Below the pieces are notes generated by a model. That model saw nothing but the letters and a program-made list of their open reading frames with translations. It did not search any database and had not been told where the DNA came from. DNA of 64,000 bases. Origin: an uncultured Paracoccaceae bacterium. GTDB taxonomy: Bacteria; Pseudomonadota; Alphaproteobacteria; Rhodobacterales; Rhodobacteraceae. How positions within the stretch are numbered: the stretch's first letter is position 1; every line of letters begins with the position of its first letter. Below are positions 1-8,860 of the stretch, piece by piece. A program made the position numbers and the translations under genes. Where the stretch lies: the NCBI GenBank assembly GCA_937920555.1, contig CAKZTM010000008.1, positions 1 through 64,000 of the forward strand, given 5' to 3'.

Positions 1-90
1 CGCTCTAAGCACGCAAAAACGACCACCAACATCGAGAGTTTGAAAAATCGAATTTTGAGCTACCTTAAAAGTATCATGAGGAGAGCTTAA

Positions 91-1203
91 ATGATTCCGT
101 TGCGCCGTTGGGCAATTCTTGCCGTGATTGTCCTTCTAACCCACCCGTCTGCCGTTTTGTCTCAAGGTCGTCCGGCGGGGGTTGGTGTTCAAGTGGTCGA
201 GGAACGCGAACTTGTCGAGACCATACCGGTGTTTGCTGAAGTGGTAACCGCCAGAGATGGGGCCGTCGCAAGCCGGATCGCGGGCAGTGTCGAGAAAGTT
301 CACGTGCTCGCGGGGTCACGTGTGGCCGCAGGTGATCTTTTGGTCGAACTGAACGAAGAGTTGCTGGAAATTCTTGTGGCCCAGTCCGAAGCGCAGTTGT
401 CCGAAGCACAGGCCGGCAGAGACACCGCTGCGGTGCGCATTGATCGGGCCGAAATCAGCTTCGCACGGATTGAAGCCCTGCGCGATTCAGGCTCGTTTAG
501 CAAAGGACAGTTTGACGATGCCCGCGCTGATCTGTTGGAAGCCCAATCTCAACAGGCCGAGGCGGAGGCACGGGTCAAAAGCAGCCGGGCGCAATTGTCA
601 GAAACCCTCTACAAACTTGAACGCAGCAAAATAAGAGCACCGTTTCCGGGCGTGATCGTCGAGGTCAACACAATCCCGGGCGCGTTTATTCAGGCAGGCT
701 CCCCGGTTGTTCGTCTGCTTGATATTGAGGCCTTCGAGGTCCAGGCCAGCGTGCCCGCGCGCTATGTCGCCGACCTTGAACCCGGCCAAGAGGTAAGCGC
801 GACTTTGGAAACCGGCGAGGTGGTCACTCTCAACCTGCGCTCGATCTTGCCGTTGGAAAACACCTCAACCCGCACCCGCCCCGTGCGTTTCGCCTCCTCT
901 GATCTGGGCGAGCTGAACAATGTCGCCGTCGGGCAATCTCTCACCGTTGATATTCCGCTAGGCGCTGCCCGCACCGCTTTGACTGTCCCCAAAGACGCAT
1001 TGATCCAAGGGCGTAACGGCTGGACTGTCTTTGTTGCAGAAGAAAACAAGGCACAACCCCGCCCGGTCCAACTGGGAACCCCAATGGGGGACCGCTACGA
1101 AGTGCTCAATGGCCTGTTGGACGGCGATCTGGTGGTGGTGCGTGGCAATGAGCGCTTGCGCCCGGGGCAAGACATCACCCCCAACCCCGTGGAGGCAAAC
1201 TGA
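91..1203 (+). CDS. RND efflux periplasmic adaptor subunit (membrane fusion protein)
   Basis: Periplasmic adaptor linking an inner-membrane RND pump to an outer-membrane channel. The 370-aa product starts with a signal peptide (basic MIPLRRW, hydrophobic core, cut near VLSQG). A lipoyl-like half follows (about residues 45-90), then a long alpha-helical hairpin rich in Q, E, A and R (about 95-185). The second lipoyl half begins at IRAPFPGVI, and beta-barrel and membrane-proximal domains complete the protein. The ATG is preceded by AGGAGAG. Its TGA shares one base with the ATG of the RND permease (TGATG), so the two are translationally coupled. No outer-membrane factor is present in the window. 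The substrate cannot be read from sequence. Confidence 0.93.
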   Translation: MIPLRRWAILAVIVLLTHPSAVLSQGRPAGVGVQVVEERELVETIPVFAEVVTARDGAVASRIAGSVEKVHVLAGSRVAAGDLLVELNEELLEILVAQSEAQLSEAQAGRDTAAVRIDRAEISFARIEALRDSGSFSKGQFDDARADLLEAQSQQAEAEARVKSSRAQLSETLYKLERSKIRAPFPGVIVEVNTIPGAFIQAGSPVVRLLDIEAFEVQASVPARYVADLEPGQEVSATLETGEVVTLNLRSILPLENTSTRTRPVRFASSDLGELNNVAVGQSLTVDIPLGAARTALTVPKDALIQGRNGWTVFVAEENKAQPRPVQLGTPMGDRYEVLNGLLDGDLVVVRGNERLRPGQDITPNPVEAN

Positions 1204-4200
1204 TGGATATCATCCGCTTTGCCATTGATCGTCCTGTCGCTGTTATGGCCGCGGTGCTTATTGCCGTCTTGTTCGGCGTTCTGGCACTCACCCGTATTCC
1301 GATCCAACTCGCCCCTGATGTGCGCAAACCCATCGTGGTCATAGAAACGGTCTGGCCCGGCGCCGCCCCCTCCGAAGTTGAGCGCGAAATCGTCAACCTG
1401 CAAGAGGAAGCCCTGCGCGGCCTTGAAGGCCTCGAGATCATGACCTCCCGCGCCCGGACCGGTCAGGCCGAAGTCACGCTCGAATTTGCCGTGGGCTCAA
1501 ATATGAGCCAATCCCTTCTGCTCGTCTCGAACCGTCTCGACCGGGTCAGTGGCTACCCCGACGAGGCCAATGAACCCTCCCTTAATACATCAGGTGCCGA
1601 TGACAGCCCGATCGCCTGGGTGCTGCTGACCGCCAAAGAGGGCAATACCCGCCCGCTGCCGACCTTCGGGGATTTCATTGAAGATGTTGTCAAAGATCGC
1701 GTCGAGCGCATCGAAGGCGTCTCTGCGGTCAATGTCTTTGGGGGTGTGACCCGCGAATTGCAGGTGGTGATTGACCCCCGCCGCTTGTCGCGCTTCGGCC
1801 TTACCGTGCCTGAGGTCGTGCGAACCTTGCGCGCCGAGAATATCTCCATCTCCGCAGGCGATGTTGACGAAGGCAAACGCCGCTATGTTGTTCGCACCGA
1901 AGGCAATCTCAATACCGAAGACGGGATCCGCAATGTCGTTTTGCGATCCGGGGCCGTGTCGGGTGAAATTGGGCGGGTGCGTGTGGGCGATGTCGCCGAT
2001 GTGAGCTTCGCTTACAAAGATGCGACAGCACGCCTTCGCTTCAAAGGCGAACCGGCTCTGGCCTTTAATGTCGTGCGCGAATCCGGTGCAAACGTCATCA
2101 GCGTCATGGAAGAATTTCGCACCGTCTTGTCCGAACTGGCAGACGGACCTGTGGCCGATGCAGGACTGACCATGCAGCAAGTCTATGATGAAACCATCTA
2201 TATTGACGGCGCCATCGGACTGGTGACCCAGAATATCTGGATCGGTGGGGCATTGGCCGCACTCATCTTGTTGCTCTTCCTGCGCTCACCACGGGCAACA
2301 CTGGTGGTGTCGCTCTCTATTCCCGTGTCCATCGTTGCCACCTTTGTGGTGATGGCGCTGACCGGCCGGACCCTAAATGTCATCTCTCTGGCCGGGATCG
2401 CATTCGCGGTTGGCATGATCGTGGATGCCGCCATCGTGGTGCTTGAAAACATCTTCCGCCTGCGCGAGGCTGGCTACAACCGCCGCGAAGCGTCCTATAA
2501 AGGGGCCAGTCAAGTCTGGGGCGCCATTTTGGTCTCTGCCCTGACCACCGTTCTGGTCTTTATCCCGATCCTGATCATGCAGCTTGAAGCGGGACAACTG
2601 TTCCGCGATATCGCCGTTGCGATCTCTGTCTCGGTTCTGTTGTCGCTGGTGGTCGCCGTCACCGTGATCCCCGCGCTTGCCAGCCGCCTTCTTAGGGCCG
2701 ACAACAAAAAGCCTATGCGCATCTGGGGCCTTGACCATCTGGCGCGGGGCTTTCACGGATTGATCATGGCTTACGTGCGCCTGACGGTAAGGTCGCGTGC
2801 CATCGGACTGGCTCTGGTGGCGCTGATCGCAGGCGGTGCAGCCGTCGCAAGCTTCACATTCCTGCCGCGTCTGGAATATCTGCCGGAGGGCAACAGAAAC
2901 CTCGTCTTCGGCCTTATTATCCCGCCGCCGGGCTATAATTTGGAAACCACCGAAACCATCGCCCAACGGATCGAAGCGGTCGCGCGCCCGCTTTGGGAAG
3001 CAGCCCCACAAACACAGATGGAAGACGGCACCCCTGCCATTGACGGCTTTTTCTTTGTGGCCACTCCGGGGAATTCCTTTGTGGGTGCAGCCGCGATGGA
3101 CAGCCAAAGGGCTGGTGAGCTTATCCCGATCCTGAGCCGTCCGATCTTTGCAGAGCCCGGTACATTCGGCTTCATGACCCAACCCTCCTTGTTTGGGCGC
3201 GGGGTCGGCGGCGGGCGCACCATCGAGCTGAACGTCTCCGGTCAGGATCTCAACGAGATCTTGGGCGTCGCGGGCCGTGCCGCTGGTATCGTCTCGGGAC
3301 TTTTGCCGCGCTCGGAGGGCCACCAGTTTCGCCCGATCCCCGGATTGGAACTGGGCGCACCAGAGGTCCGGTTGATCCCCGACCGCCTAAGGCTGGCGGA
3401 TGCGGGTCTCGACAGCTCAAGCCTTGCAGCGACCGTTGACGCGTTCAATGACGGGTTGCGCGTGGCCGAAATCACCGTCGGTGCTGAACGGGTCGATCTG
3501 GTCATCAAAGGGGACCGGTCCGTCAGCGATGCGGCACGCACCCAAGATGTGGGCAACTATCCGGTCGTCACATCAAGTGGACAGATTGTGCCGGTTTCGG
3601 CCTTGGCCGACGTGGTCCTGACCGCAGGGCCCACTGAAATTCGTCATCGCGACAGATTGCGGACTGTCACTCTTGAAGTCCGTCCGGCAGACAATCTACC
3701 TTTGGAAGAAGCGGTCGAGCTGTTAGAGACGGAAGTCGTGGCGACCTTGAAAGCCCAAGGCATCCCTTCGGACATTCGGCTGGCAGTCTCTGGCACGGCG
3801 GACCAACTCAGCCAGACATGGTCGGCCATTCAGATCAACCTGACCGTCGCCCTGATCATTGTCTTTCTGGTCATGGCCATCCTGTTTGAAAGCTTCGTTC
3901 TGCCTCTGGTCATATTGATTGCGGTTCCTGTGGCTGCTGCCGGCGGCGTCGGCGGGCTGGCCGTGCTGAACACGTATCAGACCCAACCTTTGGACATGCT
4001 CACCCTTTTGGGTTTCATCATCCTTGTGGGCATTGTTGTGAACAACGCGATCCTGATCGTCCATCAGACACTCTATCATCTGCGCGATGACGCGATGGAC
4101 CCAATCGACGCCATCGAGGAAGCCACCCGCAATCGTATCCGCCCGATTTTCATGTCCACCCTGACCAGCGTTATGGGCATGCTCCCGCTCATCGTCTTTC

Positions 4201-4367
4201 CCGGGGAAGGCTCAGAACTTTATCGCGGCTTGGGCGCTGTGGTCGTGGGCGGCCTGTCCATGTCGGCATTCCTGACCCTCCTGACAGTCCCGCCGCTTTT
4301 GAGGCTTTGTATCCGCAAACCGGGGCCTGAACTGGACGGCATCTCGACGGTCCCGGCTGCGTCGTAA
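1203..4367 (+). CDS. RND efflux transporter permease subunit (AcrB/HAE1 type)
   Basis: Proton-driven inner-membrane pump of the hydrophobe/amphiphile efflux type. At 1054 aa it has the usual RND length. TM1 lies at about residues 10-30, the first porter domain follows, then TM2-6, a second large periplasmic loop, and TM8-12 near the C-terminus. The TM4 motif reads GMIVDAAIVVLEN. The first Asp of the AcrB Asp-Asp proton-relay pair is kept, and the second is Ala, a variation also seen in other HAE1 branches. It forms an operon with the adaptor before it. A hairpin lies about 80 bp after the stop. The substrate range is unknown. Confidence 0.94.
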   Translation: MDIIRFAIDRPVAVMAAVLIAVLFGVLALTRIPIQLAPDVRKPIVVIETVWPGAAPSEVEREIVNLQEEALRGLEGLEIMTSRARTGQAEVTLEFAVGSNMSQSLLLVSNRLDRVSGYPDEANEPSLNTSGADDSPIAWVLLTAKEGNTRPLPTFGDFIEDVVKDRVERIEGVSAVNVFGGVTRELQVVIDPRRLSRFGLTVPEVVRTLRAENISISAGDVDEGKRRYVVRTEGNLNTEDGIRNVVLRSGAVSGEIGRVRVGDVADVSFAYKDATARLRFKGEPALAFNVVRESGANVISVMEEFRTVLSELADGPVADAGLTMQQVYDETIYIDGAIGLVTQNIWIGGALAALILLLFLRSPRATLVVSLSIPVSIVATFVVMALTGRTLNVISLAGIAFAVGMIVDAAIVVLENIFRLREAGYNRREASYKGASQVWGAILVSALTTVLVFIPILIMQLEAGQLFRDIAVAISVSVLLSLVVAVTVIPALASRLLRADNKKPMRIWGLDHLARGFHGLIMAYVRLTVRSRAIGLALVALIAGGAAVASFTFLPRLEYLPEGNRNLVFGLIIPPPGYNLETTETIAQRIEAVARPLWEAAPQTQMEDGTPAIDGFFFVATPGNSFVGAAAMDSQRAGELIPILSRPIFAEPGTFGFMTQPSLFGRGVGGGRTIELNVSGQDLNEILGVAGRAAGIVSGLLPRSEGHQFRPIPGLELGAPEVRLIPDRLRLADAGLDSSSLAATVDAFNDGLRVAEITVGAERVDLVIKGDRSVSDAARTQDVGNYPVVTSSGQIVPVSALADVVLTAGPTEIRHRDRLRTVTLEVRPADNLPLEEAVELLETEVVATLKAQGIPSDIRLAVSGTADQLSQTWSAIQINLTVALIIVFLVMAILFESFVLPLVILIAVPVAAAGGVGGLAVLNTYQTQPLDMLTLLGFIILVGIVVNNAILIVHQTLYHLRDDAMDPIDAIEEATRNRIRPIFMSTLTSVMGMLPLIVFPGEGSELYRGLGAVVVGGLSMSAFLTLLTVPPLLRLCIRKPGPELDGISTVPAAS

Positions 4368-4427
4368 ATCACCTGACGCGTTGACATCTTAGATTTCAGA
4401 GAGCTTTAGGTGGTTCCGGGTTTAAAG

Positions 4428-4440
4428 CGGAACGCTCTAA
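4428..4440 (-). repeat. Short intergenic repeat TTAGAGCGTTCCG
   Basis: The reverse complement, CGGAACGCTCTAA, is found here. The same 13-mer occurs at 63967-63979 on the other strand, and an 8-base piece (CGCTCTAA) opens the window at position 1. Similar AGAGCGTTCC elements are widespread between genes in Alphaproteobacteria. Confidence 0.5.
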
Positions 4441-4447
4441 GGGGAAA

Positions 4448-4478
4448 CAAAGGGGACATCGACAACGCTCCCCCTTTG
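4448..4478 (+). terminator. Possible terminator hairpin after the RND operon
   Basis: CAAAGGGG pairs perfectly with CCCCTTTG over 8 bp around a 15-nt loop. There is no strong U tract afterwards, so intrinsic termination is uncertain. The position, 80 bp after the permease stop, fits an operon end. Confidence 0.35.
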
Positions 4479-4501
4479 ATAAATGCGACTAGCATTTGAC
4501 C

Positions 4502-4565
4502 GCGTCCGCCCTGTTAGCTGGCAGCACATCGAAGATGTGCGAGAAGCCTTCGGGCGGGTGGACGC
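4502..4565. other. Nested stem-loop structure of unknown role
   Basis: The outer arms GCGTCC and GGACGC enclose GCCC/GGGC and an internal hairpin, GCACATC-GAA-GATGTGC, with a perfect 7-bp stem. It does not match a tRNA or a riboswitch I recognise. It could be a structured RNA, a DNA palindrome or a decayed gene end. Confidence 0.3.
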
Positions 4566-4828
4566 ATTGCAGCATTGCAAACAACACAAATGCTCAAGTA
4601 GTTGAACCATAAAGTGAGCAATTCAGGTGCCTCAAAGCGTCAACCCAGGGGCGGCCGCGTCCGGGCCGTACTCCGCCGCTTTTAGCTCCAAGCGGCCGTT
4701 CCTTCGCAGCCTTCAAATCAGACCCAAGCAAAGCGCCGGTCAAGCAGGTCCAAAACACCCTGATCACCCGAAACCACTGTACGCACCCCTCCCAAAAAAA
4801 CCCGTGCATAGGTTGTGCATGCCACGTT

Positions 4829-5650
4829 TCACCGAAAATCCCGGTCATGTTTGAGCGACGGGATGCGCGACCGGGCGACCTCCACCAGCCCCATATCCAG
4901 CTCCACAACCGACAGCCCGACGCGGGTTCCCATGTCCTCCAGAACGTGCCCCCAAGGGTCCACGACCATGCTATGTCCGTAGGTTTCGCGCCCATCATCA
5001 TGGGTGCCCGTTTGAGCGGCGGCGATCACATATGCACCGGTTTCAATGGCGCGGGCGCGCAGCAAGATTTCCCAATGGGCGCGTCCGGTGGGCACGGTGA
5101 AGGCGGAGGGAATGAACAGCATCGTGGCACCCGCCTGTGCGTAGGTCCGGTAAAGTTGGGGGAACCGCAGGTCGTAGCATATCGACATGCCAAGTGGTCC
5201 CCACGGCGTTTGTGCCAAGACCGCTTGGGTGCCCGGAGCGTAGCGTTTGCTTTCCAAAATCGGGCGGCCCTCATCGGGATACATGTCGAACAGATGTATT
5301 TTGTCGTAAGCCGCCGTGATCTCACCGCGGGCATTGATCAAGTTGGAGTGGTTGAGGAACTTCTGGCCCTCAGGCTGGGCAATCGGGGTCGATCCGGTGT
5401 GGATCCACATGCTGGATTCGGCGGCCAATGCCTTGCAGGTGTTGATGAATGGGTCGGAGGTCTCGGGGCCTATCAGTTCCGGCTCGGCGCTCAAGCGGCG
5501 GTTCATCAGTCCTGCCACTTCCGGGAAGGCCACCATGTGGCAGCCTTGGCGCGCGGCTTGGGCCACCATGTCTTTGGCAAAGGCGATGTTGCCCGCATGG
5601 CGATCGGTCGAGGTCATCTGAACCAGCCCAAGGCGTAGGGTTTCAGTCAT
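4829..5650 (-). CDS. Carbon-nitrogen hydrolase, Nit1-type amidase
   Basis: Nitrilase-superfamily hydrolase of 273 aa. The Glu-Lys-Cys catalytic triad is visible: Glu in FPEVAG (about residue 44), Lys in YDKIHLF, and Cys in ICYDLRFPQLYR. The CYDLRFP-LYR signature is typical of the Nit1/NitFhit branch, whose characterised members hydrolyse deaminated glutathione, a by-product of transaminases. A role in metabolite repair is therefore inferred, not shown. The protein should be cytosolic. It is the last gene on this strand before the RND operon, and the next gene upstream is 138 bp away. Confidence 0.85.
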   Translation of the reverse strand: MTETLRLGLVQMTSTDRHAGNIAFAKDMVAQAARQGCHMVAFPEVAGLMNRRLSAEPELIGPETSDPFINTCKALAAESSMWIHTGSTPIAQPEGQKFLNHSNLINARGEITAAYDKIHLFDMYPDEGRPILESKRYAPGTQAVLAQTPWGPLGMSICYDLRFPQLYRTYAQAGATMLFIPSAFTVPTGRAHWEILLRARAIETGAYVIAAAQTGTHDDGRETYGHSMVVDPWGHVLEDMGTRVGLSVVELDMGLVEVARSRIPSLKHDRDFR

Positions 5651-5788
5651 TTTTGGTCCATCTCAACGAGGCAGCGGCCAGCCCGACGTTCATCATGATG
5701 CGCCGCACATGATGTGCGGTCACAAACTCAAGGTTAGCATCAAGAGATCGCGCCATCAGCCCCATTTTTTGAAGTGCCGCGCGGTGGG

Positions 5789-6415
5789 TCATATGGCGCT
5801 GAACGCGATGACGATGCCCACGATAATCAGGAGGATACCTGCGATGATATTGGTGCGCCTGACCGCCTCGGGGGAGGCCAGGAATTTGCGGGCGCGGTCA
5901 ATCGAGGCGGCCAGTATCAGATTGCCGATCAGCGGGACAATCATCGACAATGTGCAGATAGCGGCAATGTCGATCCATGTGATTTGCGAGAGGTCAAAAA
6001 AGCCCGGCAGGATGCCCATGTAAAACAGGACGGCTTTGGGGTTGCCCAAGATCACCAGCACTCCGGCGAGAAATCCCGCCAGCATGCCCGGTTTCGTCAG
6101 GCGGTTATTGGTGGCCAGTGACACATTGGCGTGCCGGATCAGGGCGGCCCCCATGATCACAAAGACCACAGCGCCCACATAGCGCAGCACTGTCAGGAAG
6201 TCCGCATAGACCGAGACCAGATAGGAGACGCCAAAAATCGCCAGCAGCGGCCATAGTACATCGCCGACCACCACCCCCAAGGCCAGTGGCCATGCGGCGT
6301 GAAAGCCCCCCGATACGGCGCGTGCGATCAGGGCGACCCAGACCGGGCCGGGGGTCAAAAACAAGACAAATAATGCGAATGCGTAGAGACCCAGTTGGGT
6401 CAGGGTGACGGTCAT
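5789..6415 (-). CDS. LysE family amino-acid exporter
   Basis: Inner-membrane exporter of the LysE/RhtB superfamily, 208 aa with about six membrane segments. The N-terminal helix contains the family hallmark FLTPGPVWVALI. The ORF track extends further upstream, but the start at 6415 is better: its ATG overlaps the TGA of the VOC gene (ATGA) and gives the usual family N-terminus, MTVTLTQLGLYAF. Members export amino acids or related metabolites; the substrate here is not evident. It is translationally coupled to the VOC gene. Confidence 0.9.
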   Translation of the reverse strand: MTVTLTQLGLYAFALFVLFLTPGPVWVALIARAVSGGFHAAWPLALGVVVGDVLWPLLAIFGVSYLVSVYADFLTVLRYVGAVVFVIMGAALIRHANVSLATNNRLTKPGMLAGFLAGVLVILGNPKAVLFYMGILPGFFDLSQITWIDIAAICTLSMIVPLIGNLILAASIDRARKFLASPEAVRRTNIIAGILLIIVGIVIAFSAI

Positions 6416-6846
6416 GCTTGTTCGGGCAAGGTGAGGGAGCCGTCCTCGGCCAGTGGCCAAAACGGGTTCATGGCCAGTTCCCACACATGTCCGTCCGGGT
6501 CGGCATAATACCCCGAATACCCGCCCCAAAACACCTTTTCGGGGGCTTTGAGGGCGGTGGCCCCGGCTGCAACGGCTTGTGCGTAGGCTTGATCGACCTC
6601 AGCTTGGGTTGCGAAATTTTGTGCCAATGTGGTGGCCCCTGTGCCAAGGGTAGCGCCTTCGCGGCCTTGATCTTTGGCAAGGGCGTCGCGGCCAAACAGG
6701 CCCAGCACAGCCCCGTGGATCTGGTAAAACACGACTTCCTCGGCGGGAGAAGGATGGGGGGTCCAGCCAAGGGCTGCGTAAAACGCCTTGGACCGGGCGA
6801 GATCATCCACGCCCAGTGTGATCAGGGTGACCCGTTGCGGCGTCAT
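6412..6846 (-). CDS. VOC family (glyoxalase/bleomycin-resistance fold) protein
   Basis: A 144-aa protein with the paired beta-alpha-beta-beta-beta modules of the vicinal oxygen chelate fold. The start reads VTLITLGVDDLARSKAFYAALGW, and the C-terminal part ends in YYADPDGHVWELAMNPFW. These are typical of single-domain VOC proteins of unknown substrate. The metal-ligand Glu in WELA is present. It may be a metal-dependent lyase, isomerase or resistance protein. It is co-transcribed with the LysE exporter, which it overlaps by 4 nt. Confidence 0.88.
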   Translation of the reverse strand: MTPQRVTLITLGVDDLARSKAFYAALGWTPHPSPAEEVVFYQIHGAVLGLFGRDALAKDQGREGATLGTGATTLAQNFATQAEVDQAYAQAVAAGATALKAPEKVFWGGYSGYYADPDGHVWELAMNPFWPLAEDGSLTLPEQA

Positions 6847-6919
6847 GGTGAAATCCTTCGCATTGCAGCCAAATCCATTCGCGGATTTAGACCTTACTGC
6901 GATAGGAGTTTCAAGCGGC

Positions 6920-7657
6920 TTAGGCGCCGGGGGTGCGGCGTCTTCGGGGTGCCCCGCCCCAGAGCATCAGGCCAAATGCCGCCAGCAGCATCCCGCCTGC
7001 GGCAGGTGTTGGAACCGGGGCCACACCGGCCGGGGCCAAGCTGACGCTAATATTGTACACCCCGTAGTGATCCTGATCGGGGTCGTAGGTTCCGTTGAGG
7101 CTTGCCAGATTTTGCAAATCCGCCCGTGGGGGGGCCTTGCCGAATGTGACAAATGTCGTGCCGCCGGTGCCGTTCACTTTCTTGGAGAACATGGCCCGGC
7201 CGACCTGTTGGAAGGGGCTTGGGGCAAGGATAGCTTGAGACGGCGTGCCTTTGGTGGTGTCGACAACGACACTGTTCACTGAGGTGGTCACCTTGGCGTA
7301 TTGGAAGAAGATCTTATTGTTGGAATTATCGACGTAGCTGTTTCCGTTGGTGCTCCAGAAATCCACGCCATTCACAAAGAATTTCCGTCCATCGACCCGG
7401 CGGATGGTCAGGAAATCCGGGTAATTCGGATTGCCGTTTATGTCGATATGGGAGCGCAAATTGCCGTCACCCAATGCCCCTGTCAGGGAGCCTGTGATGA
7501 TATAGCCCTGATCGACGATCGTGCCGACAAACGGCGGCGTGCCATTGGCCAAATTTGGCCCATATTGCGGAGTTTGAGCCAATGTGAGTGTCGTGGCAAA
7601 TGTTACAACCGCACTTGTCATCCACAGCAGTAAAGCTGCCAGTACTGTATTTCTCAT
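6920..7657 (-). CDS. Secreted protein with VPLPA/PEP-CTERM-like sorting tail
   Basis: A 245-aa exported protein of unknown function. The ATG at 7657 is chosen because it has AGAGGGATC upstream and gives a clean signal peptide (MRNTVLAALLLWMTSAVV). The C-terminus is tripartite: a proline-rich motif (VPTPAAGG), a hydrophobic helix (LLAAFGLMLW) and a basic end (RRRRTPGA). This matches the VPLPA-CTERM/PEP-CTERM exosortase signals found in roseobacters, so it is probably processed and delivered to the cell surface or matrix. The body is rich in Asn, Gly, Thr and Ser and resembles no family I know. No exosortase gene is in the window. Confidence 0.75.
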   Translation of the reverse strand: MRNTVLAALLLWMTSAVVTFATTLTLAQTPQYGPNLANGTPPFVGTIVDQGYIITGSLTGALGDGNLRSHIDINGNPNYPDFLTIRRVDGRKFFVNGVDFWSTNGNSYVDNSNNKIFFQYAKVTTSVNSVVVDTTKGTPSQAILAPSPFQQVGRAMFSKKVNGTGGTTFVTFGKAPPRADLQNLASLNGTYDPDQDHYGVYNISVSLAPAGVAPVPTPAAGGMLLAAFGLMLWGGAPRRRRTPGA

Positions 7658-7771
7658 AAGATCCCTCTTTGCAGCACTTTTCCAACCCTTATTTATCAAT
7701 AGGCGGTGTGAATTAGCGGCACAATTGAGGCAATCCTTACTGTCGTGCGAAGGCCGATTATTGCCGGTTAT

Positions 7772-8860
7772 TTAGGATATCTGGACTTCGGAGGCGCCAT
7801 TACGCTCGGAGACTTCGATCATCATCGCGCGGTCGCCGAATGCCTCGAACAGTTCGGGGCCGGTGCCGGACATCCATGCTTGAGCGCCCAGTTCGCAAAT
7901 CTCGTCGTAAAGGGCTGCACGTCGGTCTGCGTCCAGATGGGCGGCGACCTCATCAAGCAGCAGGATCGGCGGCGCGCCAAAATCCTGAGCCAAGGCGCGG
8001 GCATTTGCCAAAATCAGCGACACCAGAAGGGCTTTTTGCTCGCCGGTGGAGCACAATCGCGCCTCCATCTCCTTGGCGGCGTAAACGGCGCGCAGGTCCG
8101 CCCTATGGGGTCCGCTGAGCGTGCGTCCGGCGTCCATGTCGCGGATGCGGTCTTCGGCGAAGGCCAGTTCCAGATCATCGGCTGAGACCGCTTGGCTGGT
8201 ATGCTCAATCTCCAGATCAGCGACGGGGAAGGATGTGGAGGTGTCGGTTTGTGCGGCGGTCAGGCGGTCCACCGCGAAATCGCGATTTGTGTTAATTTCA
8301 GCGCCGAACCGGGCCATTTGCGTCTCTAGGGCGGCGTACCATGAGGGTTCTTGAACCCTGTCTTTCAGCAGTCGGTTGCGCTCGCGCATGGCCTTTTCAT
8401 AGCCCAGAACGGCCTCGGCGTGGCGTGGCTCGAAGCTCATGGTCAGACGGTCCAAAAATCCCCGTCTGTCGGCGGCCCCTTCGACCCAAAGCCGATCCAT
8501 CACTGGCACCAGCCAGACCAGTCGGGCAATTCGGCCCAAGGCCAGTTGGGGGGTTACTTTTTCGTCGATATGTACGGTTCGCGCGCCGCCCTCAGAGCTG
8601 GTGACGATTTGGTGGGTCTGTCCAAGGCTGTGCAACTCCGCCCAGATTTTCCAACCCAATGCCTCGGGCGTGCGCGCAATGTCCTGGGTCTTCGCCCGGC
8701 GCATGCCGCGACCGGGTGAGAGCATGGACACGGCTTCAAGAAGGTTGGTTTTGCCCGCGCCATTGGCCCCAAACAGCACAACGGGCCGCGTGTCAGGCGT
8801 AATGTCGAGCGATTGGTATGAGCGGAAGTGAGAGAGGCGAAGCGACCGGACTGCGAGCAT
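7772..8860 (-). CDS. recF: DNA replication and repair protein RecF
   Basis: ATP-binding SMC-like protein that helps load RecA at gaps and aids replication restart. It is 362 aa, the usual length. The N-terminus MLAVRSLRLSHFRSY is diagnostic. Walker A is GANGAGKTNLLEA (about residues 30-42), and the Walker B and D-loop region is ILLLDEVAAHLD near the C-terminus. The start ATG (8860-8858) overlaps the dnaN TGA by one base (TGATG); the track's TTG start one codon earlier is less likely. It is third in dnaA-dnaN-recF. The usual gyrB does not follow; the next gene is a secreted protein. Confidence 0.96.
   Translation of the reverse strand: MLAVRSLRLSHFRSYQSLDITPDTRPVVLFGANGAGKTNLLEAVSMLSPGRGMRRAKTQDIARTPEALGWKIWAELHSLGQTHQIVTSSEGGARTVHIDEKVTPQLALGRIARLVWLVPVMDRLWVEGAADRRGFLDRLTMSFEPRHAEAVLGYEKAMRERNRLLKDRVQEPSWYAALETQMARFGAEINTNRDFAVDRLTAAQTDTSTSFPVADLEIEHTSQAVSADDLELAFAEDRIRDMDAGRTLSGPHRADLRAVYAAKEMEARLCSTGEQKALLVSLILANARALAQDFGAPPILLLDEVAAHLDADRRAALYDEICELGAQAWMSGTGPELFEAFGDRAMMIEVSERNGASEVQIS

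Larger units (their letters stand above)
4368..4828. other. 461-bp intergenic region with several inverted repeats
   Basis: Lies between the convergent RND permease and nitrilase genes. It holds a 13-bp copy of an intergenic repeat (4428-4440), an 8-bp-stem hairpin (4448-4478) and a nested stem structure (4502-4565). The ORFs listed here have no convincing start or family resemblance, so I call no gene. Confidence 0.5.

Noticed and set aside
1590-2180. 196-aa minus-strand ORF inside the RND permease
   Set aside because: Antisense shadow in a high-GC gene. Permease motifs are unambiguous on the plus strand.
4847-5638. 263-aa plus-strand ORF opposite the nitrilase gene
   Set aside because: Antisense shadow. 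The catalytic triad is on the minus-strand product.
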